Shown one piece after another: positions 53,225-62,375 of a stretch of DNA of 64,000 bases. The stretch is taken from assembly GCF_900102175.1 (NCBI RefSeq), contig NZ_FNKN01000002.1, forward strand, positions 434,001 through 498,000, given 5' to 3'. Positions within the stretch are counted from its first letter, which is position 1. Every line of letters begins with the position of its first letter. A program made the translations under genes and the position numbers. This DNA is from Microbacterium sp. cf332. GTDB lineage: Bacteria > Actinomycetota > Actinomycetes > Actinomycetales > Microbacteriaceae. The notes below the pieces were generated by a model. That model saw only the letters and a list, made by a program, of their open reading frames with translations, ran no database searches and was not told the DNA's origin.

Positions 53225-53989
53225 TCACCGGTCGACGAGGGTCATCTCGAACCCGTAGAGATCGGGCCGATAGCAGTGGTGGCCGTATTCGACCGCGGCG
53301 CCGTCGGCGTCGTAGGCGGTGCGGTCCATGGTGAGCACGGGCGCGCCGCGCCCGATGTCGAGCAGCAGCCCCTCGTCGACGCTCGCCCGCCGCGCGCCGA
53401 TGCGCTGCCGGGCGACGCGCAGCGTCACGCCTCGATCCCGCAGCTCGTGGTAGAGCCCGACGTCCGCGAGTCTCTCGGCGGTGATGTCGGCGAACGCCTC
53501 GGGCAGGTAGTTCTCGAGCACCGCGATCGGCACGGCGTCGGCGAACCGGACACGCCGGATCTTGAGCACGCGCGCGGCCGGGTCGAGGCCCAGCTGCTCG
53601 GTGACCTCGGAGCCGACGCGGGCGAAGGTGACGTCGAGAACGCGCGTGGACGGGACGCGTCCCGAGCGTGCGAGGTCGTCGTGCAGGCTCGTCAGATCGA
53701 TCTGGCGGGCGACGGAGCCGTGGACGACCTGCGTCCCGACGCCGCGGCGACGGACGAGCAGGCCCTTGTCGACGAGCTCCTGGATCGCGCGGCGGACGGT
53801 GGGGCGCGAGAGCGACAGTCTCTCGCTCATCGACACCTCGTTCTCGAGGCGGGCCCCGGGTGTCAGCGCCCCCGAGCCGATCGCGCCCTCCAGGCCACGG
53901 GAAAGCCTTATCCACAACGGGGAGCCTTCGGTCGTAGGCTGAAGCAGCTGCTCGGCCGGCAGGACGACCGGCCGTTCTCCTTCGATCAT
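53225..53989 (-). CDS. GntR-family regulator with UTRA domain
   Basis: A 254-residue HutC-type GntR regulator. Winged helix: LSRGLEGAIGSGALTPGARLENEVSMSERLSLSRPTVRRAIQELVDKGLLVRRRGVGTQV (about residues 30-90). UTRA ligand domain: LKIRRVRFADAVPIAVLENYLPE and PVLTMDRTAYDADGAAVEYGHHCYRPD, typical of sugar or amino acid sensing. ATG 53989 is chosen over 54016 because GAGGAG lies 8 nt before it. It is divergent from the ABC transporter operon. It may control that operon and possibly the inositol operon (shared motif). Confidence 0.92.
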   Translation of the reverse strand: MIEGERPVVLPAEQLLQPTTEGSPLWIRLSRGLEGAIGSGALTPGARLENEVSMSERLSLSRPTVRRAIQELVDKGLLVRRRGVGTQVVHGSVARQIDLTSLHDDLARSGRVPSTRVLDVTFARVGSEVTEQLGLDPAARVLKIRRVRFADAVPIAVLENYLPEAFADITAERLADVGLYHELRDRGVTLRVARQRIGARRASVDEGLLLDIGRGAPVLTMDRTAYDADGAAVEYGHHCYRPDLYGFEMTLVDR

Positions 53990-54031
53990 GCGTCGCACTC
54001 CTCGCAGACCTGACAAATCTCGCCTATGTCA

Positions 54032-54045
54032 TGTTAATACAAAAT
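54032..54045. promoter_or_regulatory. TGTTAATACAAAAT motif upstream of gntR
   Basis: Matches 11 of 14 bases of TGTAAGTACAAAGT at the inositol operon promoter (43980-43993). It sits in unusually AT-rich sequence 43 nt before the gntR start, a sensible place for an autoregulatory operator. Confidence 0.4.
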
Positions 54046-54057
54046 CTCGCCGAATGA

Positions 54058-54090
54058 TTGACGAGCTCGTTTTGAATGTCCTAACATTCA
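54058..54090 (+). promoter_or_regulatory. Promoter with overlapping operator for the glycan ABC operon
   Basis: -35 TTGACG (54058-54063) and -10 TAACAT (54082-54087), 18 bp apart. The -10 is covered by the inverted repeat TGAATGT-CCTA-ACATTCA (54073-54090, 7-bp arms). A repressor bound there would block the promoter of the operon that starts at 54154. Confidence 0.65.
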
Positions 54091-54153
54091 TGACGGATGG
54101 GCCCGACAGATCGGCAAAGCAGCCGACGGGGTGAGTCCAGGAGAGGCATCGCA

Positions 54154-55509
54154 ATGAAGCGCAAGTATGTCGTCGCTGCGTTCACGGCCACCGTGGTCAC
54201 CGCGGCGGGACTCACCGGCTGCTCCGCCGGGGAAGGCAATGGCGGTGACGGTACCGACGGCCCCGTGACGATCACCATTCTGGAGAGCAAGCAGACCAAC
54301 ATCGACGCGATCTCGAAGGAGATCCCGGGCTTCGAGGCCGCGATGAAGGAGCAGGGCAAGGACATCACGGTCGAGCTGATCCCCGACCTCCTGACCGACG
54401 AGCAGCTGAAGACCAAGCTGACGCAGCAGCTTATCGCGGGCCAGGCCCCCGACGTCCTCGACATCGGCGAGAACATGGCCATCGCATGGTCGTCCGCCGG
54501 GTACCTCGCCCCCCTCGACCCCTTCCTCGACGACTGGGACGGCTGGAGCCACTACTACCCGGCCGTCAAGGAGGCCATGACGCGCCAGGACGGCCAGATC
54601 TACAGCCTGCCGTCCGGGGCCGGCGTGCTGAACCTCTTCTACCGCAAGGACATCCTCGAGCAGATCGGCGTCGACACGTCGCAGCCCGAGACGTGGGATG
54701 AGCTCATCGATCGCCTCGTCGAGGTCAAGGACGCGACGGGCGACACGCCCATCGTCATCCCGGCGGGGACCGCCTGGGGCGGAGGCACGTGGGGAGAGGG
54801 CTTCCAGCCCCTGCTGGGCGGCACCGACACCGGCTACTACGACAGCGAGACGGCCACCTGGGACCTCGAGAGCCCCGGCTGGCTGGCCGTCTTCGAGCTG
54901 TACGCCGATCTCGTCAGCGAAGGGCTGATGCCGGTCCAGGACCTGCAGAACCCCAACCCGTGGGAGCCGACGAAGTACGTCAAGTTCCCCGAGGGCGACA
55001 TCCAGGTGGCTGCGCAGGGCACGTGGGGCTGGAAGTTCGACTGGGGCCCCGAGGGCGCCACGCCGATCGACGGTCTCACCGAGAAGGTCTCGACCTGGCA
55101 GTGGCCGGGCCTGCGCGACGGCGACGAGCCCTACGGCTGGAGCAGCACCGGTGGCGGCTACGCCATCTCGCAGGACTCCGAGCACAAGGAAGCCGCGTTC
55201 GAGTTCATCAAGTACCTCTCGAGCGGCAAGCCCCTCGCCGAGCAGCTCGTCGCCTCGGGCGCCGCAGCCGCTCGTGACGACCTCGACGACGTGGCGCCGT
55301 ACTCGCAGGAGCCGCAGCTGCTCCAGGCCGGCGAGGACCTGTCGAACAGCGTGTACGTCGTGACGGGCGACGGCGCCGACCAGATCGGTCAGGCGGTCGC
55401 CACGGCGACGGAGCTGATCCTCAGCGGTTCGGCGGACGGCCAGCAGGCATACGACGCCTTCGTGAAAGATGCGACGGAGCTGCTCGGACCCTCCTTGGTG
55501 AAGGAATGA
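54154..55509 (+). CDS. Sugar ABC transporter substrate-binding lipoprotein
   Basis: A 451-residue extracytoplasmic binding protein (family 1). Lipoprotein signal: MKRKYVVAAFTATVV then LTGC with Cys23 as the lipidated residue. The body shows TKLTQQLIAGQAPDVLDIG, LFYRKDILEQIGVD, YSLPSGAGVLN and EAAFEFIKYLSSGKP, typical of MalE/UgpB-like proteins. Aromatic residues are plentiful (WDGWSHYY, WGWKFDWG), as in oligosaccharide binders. First gene of the operon, with a ribosome site AGGAGAGG (54139-54146). No ATPase gene follows within the window; a shared MsmK-type ATPase elsewhere is likely. Confidence 0.93.
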   Translation: MKRKYVVAAFTATVVTAAGLTGCSAGEGNGGDGTDGPVTITILESKQTNIDAISKEIPGFEAAMKEQGKDITVELIPDLLTDEQLKTKLTQQLIAGQAPDVLDIGENMAIAWSSAGYLAPLDPFLDDWDGWSHYYPAVKEAMTRQDGQIYSLPSGAGVLNLFYRKDILEQIGVDTSQPETWDELIDRLVEVKDATGDTPIVIPAGTAWGGGTWGEGFQPLLGGTDTGYYDSETATWDLESPGWLAVFELYADLVSEGLMPVQDLQNPNPWEPTKYVKFPEGDIQVAAQGTWGWKFDWGPEGATPIDGLTEKVSTWQWPGLRDGDEPYGWSSTGGGYAISQDSEHKEAAFEFIKYLSSGKPLAEQLVASGAAAARDDLDDVAPYSQEPQLLQAGEDLSNSVYVVTGDGADQIGQAVATATELILSGSADGQQAYDAFVKDATELLGPSLVKE

Positions 55510-56447
55510 CGTCGATCGCCGACGTTCCCGCCGCGGTGCAGACGGCCATCCGGCCGCCTGCGCCGCGGCGCCGGCGCGCCCGCACCGGCCCCCTCGTCCT
55601 GCTTCTGCTCGGCCCCTCGGCCGTGCTCATCGTCCTGTTCATCGTGCTGCCGGCCGTGTACGGCATCTGGTTGAGCCTGACGAACACGCAGCTCACGGGG
55701 TTCGCGGCGCGAGACCCGAAGTTCGTCGGCATCGACAACTACACGTACCTCCTCGCGAGCACCGACTTCCTCAGTTCCCTCGGGCAGACGGGCACGTTCC
55801 TGTTCTGGTCGGCGATCGTGGGCCAGACCGTGCTCGGCATGGTGGCGGCGGTCCTGCTCAGCCGGCCGTGGATCCGCGGCAAGGGCTTCTTCGGCGCCGC
55901 CCTGCTCATGCCGATGGTGGTGCCCGAGGTCGTCGCGTCGCTCACCTGGGCGAGCGTGCTGGCCACGAGCACCGAGGGCACCTTGAATCGGCTGACCGGC
56001 CTGTTCGGCGCCGAGCCGACCGCCTGGCTCCAGACGGCGCCGATGCTCGCCATCATCCTCGTGAACATCTGGCGCGGGCTCGCCTTCGCGATGATCATGT
56101 TCCAGGCTGCACTCGAAGACGTCCCCGCCGAGCTGATCGAGGCCGCGCGGGTCGACGGGGCGAGCGCCCTGCAGGTGTTCCGGCACGTCACACTGCCGCT
56201 CATCCGCGGTCCGGTGTTCCTCTATCTGCTCCTGACGACCATCAGCACCGTCGGTGTCTTCGGGCTCGTGTACTTCCTCACCCGCGGCGGCCCCGGCGGC
56301 CAGACGCGCCTGGCCGCCATCTACATCTACGAGCGGGCGCTGCAGTTCTCGCAGATCGGCATCGGCAGCGCCGCGTCGATCATCCTGCTCGTCATCGTGG
56401 TCGTGCTGGGCTTCACCTACGTCCGCCTGGCGAAGATCGAGGTTTGA
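55506..56447 (+). CDS. Sugar ABC transporter permease (MalF type)
   Basis: A 313-residue permease with six or seven membrane segments. It has the family EAA loop ELIEAARVDGASALQVFRHVTLPLIRGP (about residues 210-237) that contacts the ATPase. The N-terminus is basic (PPAPRRRRARTG). ATG overlaps the binding-protein stop by 4 nt. Partner of the next gene. Confidence 0.93.
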   Translation: MTSIADVPAAVQTAIRPPAPRRRRARTGPLVLLLLGPSAVLIVLFIVLPAVYGIWLSLTNTQLTGFAARDPKFVGIDNYTYLLASTDFLSSLGQTGTFLFWSAIVGQTVLGMVAAVLLSRPWIRGKGFFGAALLMPMVVPEVVASLTWASVLATSTEGTLNRLTGLFGAEPTAWLQTAPMLAIILVNIWRGLAFAMIMFQAALEDVPAELIEAARVDGASALQVFRHVTLPLIRGPVFLYLLLTTISTVGVFGLVYFLTRGGPGGQTRLAAIYIYERALQFSQIGIGSAASIILLVIVVVLGFTYVRLAKIEV

Positions 56448-56448
56448 C

Positions 56449-57336
56449 ATGACCGTCATCCAGAGCCGCCCCGCGGCGACCATTCCCCCCGTCCTGACCG
56501 CGCGGCGCCGGCGTCTGCGACCCGTCGACCTCGCCCAGCGCGTCATCGGTTACGCGCTGATCGTCCTCCTCGCCCTCTTCTGCCTCGTCCCCTTCGCCTG
56601 GGTCGTGTTCAGCTCGGTCGACGCGGACGCCGGGGCGACCGTCCAGCTGCCCGCCTTCTCGTTCGAGAACTTCGTGCGCTTCTTCACGGCGTCGGGTACG
56701 CCGCTGCTGCTGGTGAACAGCCTCGTCATCGCGATCTCGTCGACCGCGCTCAACCTCGCACTGGGGATCGCGGGCGGGTACGCGCTCTCGCGCTTCTCAT
56801 TCCCAGGCCGGCGCTTCTTCATGTTCAGCATCCTGCTGATCCGTGTGATCCCGGCGCCGGCGACGATCGTCGCCCTGTACCTCATCATGGTGAACCTCGG
56901 GCTCGCCAACACCCTGCACGGCCTCATCATCGTCCAGGCGGTGAGTGGCCTCCCCGTCACGCTCTGGCTGATGAAGGGCACCATCGATGCGGTGCCGATC
57001 GAGCTCGAAGAGGCCGCCTGGACCGACGGGAACACCCGCCTGCAGGCGGCGCGCCGCATCGTGCTGCCGCTGATCGGCCCGGGTCTCGGAGCCGCGGCGA
57101 TGCTGATGTTCATGGGATCGTGGGGCGACTTCCTCACGCCGCTCGTGCTGCTGCAGAACCAGGACCTCTACCCGCTCGCGATCGGACTGTTCCGGGCGTT
57201 CAGCGAGCGCAACCTGGTCGACTGGGGACTGCTCGCCGCGAGTGCGGTCGTCTACGTCCTTCCTCCCGCCGTGCTCTACATGCTCGTGCGCAAGAACCTG
57301 TTGAAGTCGAGCCTGGGTGGAGCGCTGAAGGGATGA
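56449..57336 (+). CDS. Sugar ABC transporter permease (MalG type)
   Basis: A 295-residue permease with six membrane segments. EAA loop: ELEEAAWTDGNTRLQAARRIVLPLIGPGL. The N-terminus is hydrophilic and basic (VLTARRRRLRPVDLAQRV). ATG 56449 is 1 nt after the first permease gene; the stop overlaps the next gene. Forms the membrane pore with the MalF-type partner. Confidence 0.93.
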   Translation: MTVIQSRPAATIPPVLTARRRRLRPVDLAQRVIGYALIVLLALFCLVPFAWVVFSSVDADAGATVQLPAFSFENFVRFFTASGTPLLLVNSLVIAISSTALNLALGIAGGYALSRFSFPGRRFFMFSILLIRVIPAPATIVALYLIMVNLGLANTLHGLIIVQAVSGLPVTLWLMKGTIDAVPIELEEAAWTDGNTRLQAARRIVLPLIGPGLGAAAMLMFMGSWGDFLTPLVLLQNQDLYPLAIGLFRAFSERNLVDWGLLAASAVVYVLPPAVLYMLVRKNLLKSSLGGALKG

Positions 57337-58478
57337 CGCGAGTGTCAGAGAAAGAGCGGGTGCCGGTGGTGGTCGTCGGCGCCGGGGCGATGGGCGGCGA
57401 GTGGCTGCGGATGCTGGCGCGCTCGCCCCACGCCGAGACGGTCGGCGTCGTCGACCTCGACGTCGAGCTCGCGCGGACGACCGTCGCGGGCATCGGCCTG
57501 GACGTCGTCGTCGGGTCGTCGCTCAGCGACGTCGCGGAGGCATCGGGCGCACGGGCGGTGGTCAACGTCACCGTGCCCCAGGCGCACCGCGTGGTCAACG
57601 AAGAGGCGATGCGTGCCGGATACCCGGTGCTCTGCGAGAAGCCGCTGGCACCGACCGTCGCCGAGGCGCTGCGACAGGTGGCGCTGGCCGACCTGACCGG
57701 ACAGCTGCTCATGGTGAGTCAGTCCCGTCGCTACTTCGACCACCTGGCCGCATTCCGCGGCGTGGTCGGGGGCCTCGGCCCGCTGGGAGCCGTGCACGCG
57801 CAGTTCTTCCACGAGGACCACGAGCCGGGATTCCGCGAGCTGATGGCCCACCCGCTGCTGGTCGACATGTCGGTGCACCACTTCGACATGCTGCGCTACC
57901 TCACCGCCGACGAGCCGGTCAGCGTGCGCTGCGACTCGTGGAACCCCGCGTGGAGCTGGTTCGCCGGCCACGCTGCGGCCACGGCGACGTTCGAGCTGAC
58001 GTCGGGAGCACGGTTCGTCTATCAGGGCAGCCGGGCGACCCCGGGGCTGCAGACCTCGTGGAACGGGGACTGGCACGTCTACGCCGAGCGGGGTGCGGCC
58101 CACTGGGACGGCGACCACTTCGTGGAGTCCGACGCCCCGGGCGCCTCGAGCGCCGTGGTGCAGCGGAGCGAGGGCATCGAGGGCTCCCTCGAGGAGTTCG
58201 TCGCGTCGCTGCGCTCCGGCGCCACGCCGCAGAACGAGGTGCGGACGAACGTGCTCACGCTCGCCATGGTCGAAGGTGCGATCCGCAGCAGCGACCGCGG
58301 TGGCGAGAAGGTCGTCCTCGCGGAGCTGCTCGAGGAGTCGCTCGCGCAGGCGATCGCGGACGAGAAGCGCGACGACATCCGCGAGCTGCTGCGTTCGTGG
58401 TCCAGCGCCGCCGACGGCATCACCACACCGGCCTGGGGCTCGTCCCGGGCAGCGATCGCGTCAGGAGGCGCCCGATGA
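57333..58478 (+). CDS. Gfo/Idh/MocA-family NAD(P)-dependent oxidoreductase
   Basis: A 381-residue two-domain dehydrogenase. The Rossmann nucleotide-binding start is VPVVVVGAGAMGGEWLRML, with the family motif VLCEKPLAPTVAEA (Lys of the EKP triad) and the substrate-side VDMSVHHFDMLRYL (His). Members oxidise sugars, inositols or glycosides. In the ThuAB system of rhizobia, ThuB of this family forms 3-keto-disaccharides, and a thuA-type gene follows here. ATG 57333 overlaps the permease stop. Confidence 0.9.
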   Translation: MTRVSEKERVPVVVVGAGAMGGEWLRMLARSPHAETVGVVDLDVELARTTVAGIGLDVVVGSSLSDVAEASGARAVVNVTVPQAHRVVNEEAMRAGYPVLCEKPLAPTVAEALRQVALADLTGQLLMVSQSRRYFDHLAAFRGVVGGLGPLGAVHAQFFHEDHEPGFRELMAHPLLVDMSVHHFDMLRYLTADEPVSVRCDSWNPAWSWFAGHAAATATFELTSGARFVYQGSRATPGLQTSWNGDWHVYAERGAAHWDGDHFVESDAPGASSAVVQRSEGIEGSLEEFVASLRSGATPQNEVRTNVLTLAMVEGAIRSSDRGGEKVVLAELLEESLAQAIADEKRDDIRELLRSWSSAADGITTPAWGSSRAAIASGGAR

Positions 58479-59308
58479 CCACGCCCGCCACACCGAAGAA
58501 GCCCATCCGCGTCGTCGTCTGGGGTGAGAACCGGCACGAGCAGATCAACGAGGTCGTGCGGGGCATCTACCCCGAGGGGATGCACAGCACCATCGCGGGC
58601 GGGATCACGCGGCTGCTCGGCGACGAGGTCACCGTGACGACCCGTGTGCTCGACGACCCCGAGCACGGCATGACCGAGGAGCTGCTCGCCGAGACCGACG
58701 TGCTGCTGTGGTGGGGGCACACGGCCCACGAAGAAGTGGACGACGCCGTCGTCGACCGCATCCAGAAGCACGTCCTCGAGGGCATGGGCATCATCGTGCT
58801 GCACTCGGGCCACCACTCGAAGATCTTCCGCCGGCTGATGGGCACGACCTGCAGCCTGCGGTGGCGCAACGACACCGACAGCGAGCTCGTGTGGACCGTC
58901 TCGCCGCGCCATCCCATCGCCGCGGGCGTGCCCCAGCCACTCGTGATCCCGGGGCAGGAGATGTACGGCGAGTTCTTCGACATCCCGGAGCCCGACGAGC
59001 TGATCTTCATCAGCAGCTTCTCGGGCGGCGAGGTGTTCCGCAGCGGCATCACCTACCGTCGCGGGTACGGCAAGGTGTTCTACTTCAGCCCGGGCGACGA
59101 GATCTACCCCGTCTACCACCACCCCGACGTGCAGCGCGTCATCGCGAACGGTGTGACCTGGGCCTACTCCGAGCGCGAGCGCGAGTCGTACCTCGTCACA
59201 CCGATGTACCTGCCCGGCCAGTTCGACCGCCCGGTGCTGGGCTCGCCCGACGGCCTCGTCGACTACTACACGCGCGAGCTCATCGAGCCGCGAGAGAACG
59301 CGGAATGA
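58475..59308 (+). CDS. ThuA-like protein (trehalose utilisation family)
   Basis: A 277-residue ThuA-family protein with a glutamine-amidotransferase-like fold. Seen: VVVWGENRHEQINEVVRGIYPEGM, VLLWWGHTAHEEVDDAVVD, IIVLHSGHHSKIFRRLMGT, and FYFSPGDEIYPVYHHPDVQRVIANGVTWAY. ThuA pairs with a Gfo/Idh/MocA dehydrogenase in disaccharide catabolism; its exact reaction is unsettled. ATG 58475 follows AGGAGG (58463-58468) and overlaps the preceding stop. Confidence 0.9.
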   Translation: MTTPATPKKPIRVVVWGENRHEQINEVVRGIYPEGMHSTIAGGITRLLGDEVTVTTRVLDDPEHGMTEELLAETDVLLWWGHTAHEEVDDAVVDRIQKHVLEGMGIIVLHSGHHSKIFRRLMGTTCSLRWRNDTDSELVWTVSPRHPIAAGVPQPLVIPGQEMYGEFFDIPEPDELIFISSFSGGEVFRSGITYRRGYGKVFYFSPGDEIYPVYHHPDVQRVIANGVTWAYSERERESYLVTPMYLPGQFDRPVLGSPDGLVDYYTRELIEPRENAE

Positions 59309-62300
59309 CCCAGGAGCAGAACCCGAACGGCCGTGTGCGGCTCGACGCCGAGACTCTCGCGATGCAGCGGGTGCGTCGATTCACCCGTTTCCGCATCGCG
59401 CCCGCGGTGCACCGCGAGTCGCGACCGGTCGACATCGGTGCGTGGCAGGTCGACGGCGAGCCCGTGCCGTTCGCCACGGCGATCGAGCAGGATTTCGCAC
59501 CGGTCTCCCTCGGCACGCCGTGGGGGCGCCCGTGGGACACCGTGTGGTTCGACGTGCGCGGCGAGGTGCCTGCGGAATGGCCGATCGACGAGGTCGAGCT
59601 GCTCGTCGACCTCGGCTTCGTCGACGAGCAGCCGGGCTTCCAGGCCGAGGCGACGGCCTACCGTCCGGACGGCACGATCGTGAAGGCGATCGAACCTCGG
59701 AACGCCTGGGTCCCGCTGGCGCAGCCCGGACCCTTCCGGCTCCTGCTCGAAGCGGCGGCGAACCCGACGATCCAGGTGCCGTACGAGTACGAGCCGACGA
59801 CGCTCGGCGATCGGGCGACCGCCGGGACGGAACCGCACTACCGCCTGGTCCGGCTCGAGATCGCCCGCCGCGACCTCGTCGTGTGGGAGCTGCTGCAGGA
59901 TGTCGTCGCCCTCGACGGGCTCGTCGCGACGCTCCCCGTCGACACCGCGCGCCGGGCCGACATCGTCCACGCCCTCGAGCGCATGGTCGACGTCATGGAC
60001 CCCGACGACATCACGGGCACGGCCCAGCAGGGCCGCGATGCACTCGCACCCGCTCTCGCGATGACGGCGCCCGGCAGCGCCCTGCGGGTCACCGCGGTCG
60101 GCCACGCCCACATCGACTCGGCCTGGCTCTGGCCGACGCGCGAGACCGTGCGCAAGGTCGCCCGCACCTTCGCGAACGTCGTCGACCTGATCGAACGCGA
60201 CCCCGAGTTCGTGTTCGCGGCGTCCTCCGCTCAGCAGTACCTCTGGCTCAAGGAGAGCCAGCCCGAGCTGTTCGAGCGGGTGCGCGCGGCGGTGGCGACC
60301 GGTCGATTCCGCCCGGTCGGCGGCATGTGGGTCGAGTCCGACACGAACATGCCGAGCGGTGAGGCGCTCGTGCGCCAGTTCGTGCAGGGCAAGGCGTTCT
60401 TCATCGACGAGTTCGGAGTAGACAGCGACGAGGTGTGGCTGCCCGACTCGTTCGGATACAGCGCGGCGCTTCCGCAGATCGCCCGCGCCGCGGGCGCCCG
60501 CTACTTCGTCACCCAGAAGCCGTCGTGGAACGAGACGAACCGCATCCCGTATTCGACCTTCCACTGGGAGGGCATCGACGGATCGCGCCTGTTCACACAC
60601 CTTCCCCCGGCCGAGACCTACAACTCCGATCTCGGCGCCGACGACCTCGCGCGCACCGAGCGCGTCTTCAGCGAGAAGGGCTCGGCCCGCGAAGTGCTCG
60701 GGCTCTTCGGCTGGGGCGACGGCGGGGGCGGACCCACGCGCGAGATGCTCGCGCAGGCCGCGCGCAAGCGCGACCTCGAGGGGTCGCCGCGCGTCACGCT
60801 CGGCGATCCGCATTCGTTCTTCGCGGCGGCCGAGGCCGAGCTGACGGCGCCGCCCGTCTGGGTCGGCGAGATGTATCTCGAGCTGCACCGAGGCACGCTC
60901 GTATCGCAGCACAAGACGAAACGGGGTAACCGTCGGAGCGAATCCCTGCTGCGTGAGGCCGAGCTGTGGGCGGCGACCGCCGCCGTGCTGCGGGGCGCCG
61001 ATTATCCGGCGGCCCGGCTGCGCGATGCGTGGCGCACGGTGCTGTTGCTGCAGTTCCACGACATCCTGCCGGGCACGTCCATCGCGTGGGTGCACCAGGA
61101 GGCCGAGGCGTCGTACGGCCGGGTCGCGGCGGTCCTCGAGGACATCATCGCGTCGTCGCTCGCGGTGCTGGCGGGCGAGGGTGACACCCTGCTGAGCGCG
61201 AACGCCGGTCCGTACACGCAGGACGGTGTCGCCGCGATGTCGATCGGCCCCGCCGTCGAGCCCAGCGTCGCCGTGCCCGCCGTCGATGGCGACCTCTTCG
61301 TCGTGGCGGACGACGCGCTGCGCGTGGTCGTCGACCGTCGCGGCGCGTTCGTCTCCATCCGCGACCTCGTCGCCGGCCGCGAGGTGCTTCCCGACGGGAT
61401 GGCGGGCGGTGTGCTGCATCTGCTGCGCGACACCCCGCGCGAATGGGACGCCTGGGACATCAACGAGGAGGATCAGCGCTCGGGTCGCGCGCTGCTCGAG
61501 CCCGTCTCGGTGCGGGTGGAGGGCGACGCCGTCGCGATCCGGCACGAGTTCGGGGCCTCGGCGATCGACGTGCGGGTGCGCGTGCGCGACGGGCGGATCG
61601 ACCTCGGGTTCGAGATCGACTGGCACGAGTCGCAGAAGCTGCTGAAGCTCGTCTTCCCCCTCGACCTGCGGGCCGATCGTGCGGCGTCAGAGATCCAGTT
61701 CGGTCACCTGCACCGGGCCATCCACCGCAACACGTCGTGGGATTCGGCGCGCTTCGAGACCGTCGCCCACCGCTGGATCCAGATCGGCGAGCCCTCGTGG
61801 GGCGTCGCCATCGCGAACGACGTCGTCTACGGCCACGACATGCGCACCCTTCACGCACCCTCCGGGACCCCGATGGTGGTCGCGCGCCTCTCGCTGCTGC
61901 GCGCCCCGAAGTACCCCGATCCCGGCGCCGACCAGGGACATCACACGTTCACCGTGAGCCTCCGGCCCGGCGGCATCCCGGAGGCCGTCGTGGACGGCTA
62001 CCGTCAGAGCCTGCCGCCGCGGACGGCACATGGCACCGCGGTGCCGTCGATGATCGCGGTATCGGACCCCGCCGTCGTCGTCGAGGCGATCAAGCTCGCC
62101 GAGGACGGGAGCGGCGACCTGGTGGTGCGTCTGTACGAGGCCCACGGCGATCGGGCCGCCGCTACGCTGAGCACGACGATCGCCTGGGACGGGGTCGAGA
62201 CCACCGACCTGCTCGAGCGCCCGATGCCGGGAACGGCCGTGTCATCGGTGTCCGACCGTGCCGTGGATCTCGTCCTCCGACCGTTCGAGCTCGTGACGCT

Positions 62301-62331
62301 GCGCTTCCGCTCGCCGCGGCCCGCCGCGTGA
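59305..62331 (+). CDS. Alpha-mannosidase, glycoside hydrolase family 38
   Basis: A 1008-residue GH38 enzyme, the usual length. Catalytic zinc site: GHAHIDSAWLWPTRE with His267, Asp271 nearby; nucleophile Asp381 in VWLPDSFGYSAALPQI. Further family sequence: VGGMWVESDTNMPSGEALVRQ, FGWGDGGGGPTREML and LLQFHDILPGTSI. It removes alpha-linked mannose with retention. No signal peptide, so it acts on imported oligosaccharides in the cytoplasm. ATG 59305 overlaps the thuA stop. Confidence 0.95.
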   Translation: MTQEQNPNGRVRLDAETLAMQRVRRFTRFRIAPAVHRESRPVDIGAWQVDGEPVPFATAIEQDFAPVSLGTPWGRPWDTVWFDVRGEVPAEWPIDEVELLVDLGFVDEQPGFQAEATAYRPDGTIVKAIEPRNAWVPLAQPGPFRLLLEAAANPTIQVPYEYEPTTLGDRATAGTEPHYRLVRLEIARRDLVVWELLQDVVALDGLVATLPVDTARRADIVHALERMVDVMDPDDITGTAQQGRDALAPALAMTAPGSALRVTAVGHAHIDSAWLWPTRETVRKVARTFANVVDLIERDPEFVFAASSAQQYLWLKESQPELFERVRAAVATGRFRPVGGMWVESDTNMPSGEALVRQFVQGKAFFIDEFGVDSDEVWLPDSFGYSAALPQIARAAGARYFVTQKPSWNETNRIPYSTFHWEGIDGSRLFTHLPPAETYNSDLGADDLARTERVFSEKGSAREVLGLFGWGDGGGGPTREMLAQAARKRDLEGSPRVTLGDPHSFFAAAEAELTAPPVWVGEMYLELHRGTLVSQHKTKRGNRRSESLLREAELWAATAAVLRGADYPAARLRDAWRTVLLLQFHDILPGTSIAWVHQEAEASYGRVAAVLEDIIASSLAVLAGEGDTLLSANAGPYTQDGVAAMSIGPAVEPSVAVPAVDGDLFVVADDALRVVVDRRGAFVSIRDLVAGREVLPDGMAGGVLHLLRDTPREWDAWDINEEDQRSGRALLEPVSVRVEGDAVAIRHEFGASAIDVRVRVRDGRIDLGFEIDWHESQKLLKLVFPLDLRADRAASEIQFGHLHRAIHRNTSWDSARFETVAHRWIQIGEPSWGVAIANDVVYGHDMRTLHAPSGTPMVVARLSLLRAPKYPDPGADQGHHTFTVSLRPGGIPEAVVDGYRQSLPPRTAHGTAVPSMIAVSDPAVVVEAIKLAEDGSGDLVVRLYEAHGDRAAATLSTTIAWDGVETTDLLERPMPGTAVSSVSDRAVDLVLRPFELVTLRFRSPRPAA

Positions 62332-62375
62332 CCGGCGGCTTCCGCCTGACGACCCGACCCGACCAAGGAGAACTC

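Noticed and set aside
53908..53916. TTATCCACA, a second perfect DnaA-box match
   Set aside because: It lies inside the gntR coding sequence in a conserved Leu-Trp-Ile-Arg segment and far from the origin side; chance is the simplest explanation.
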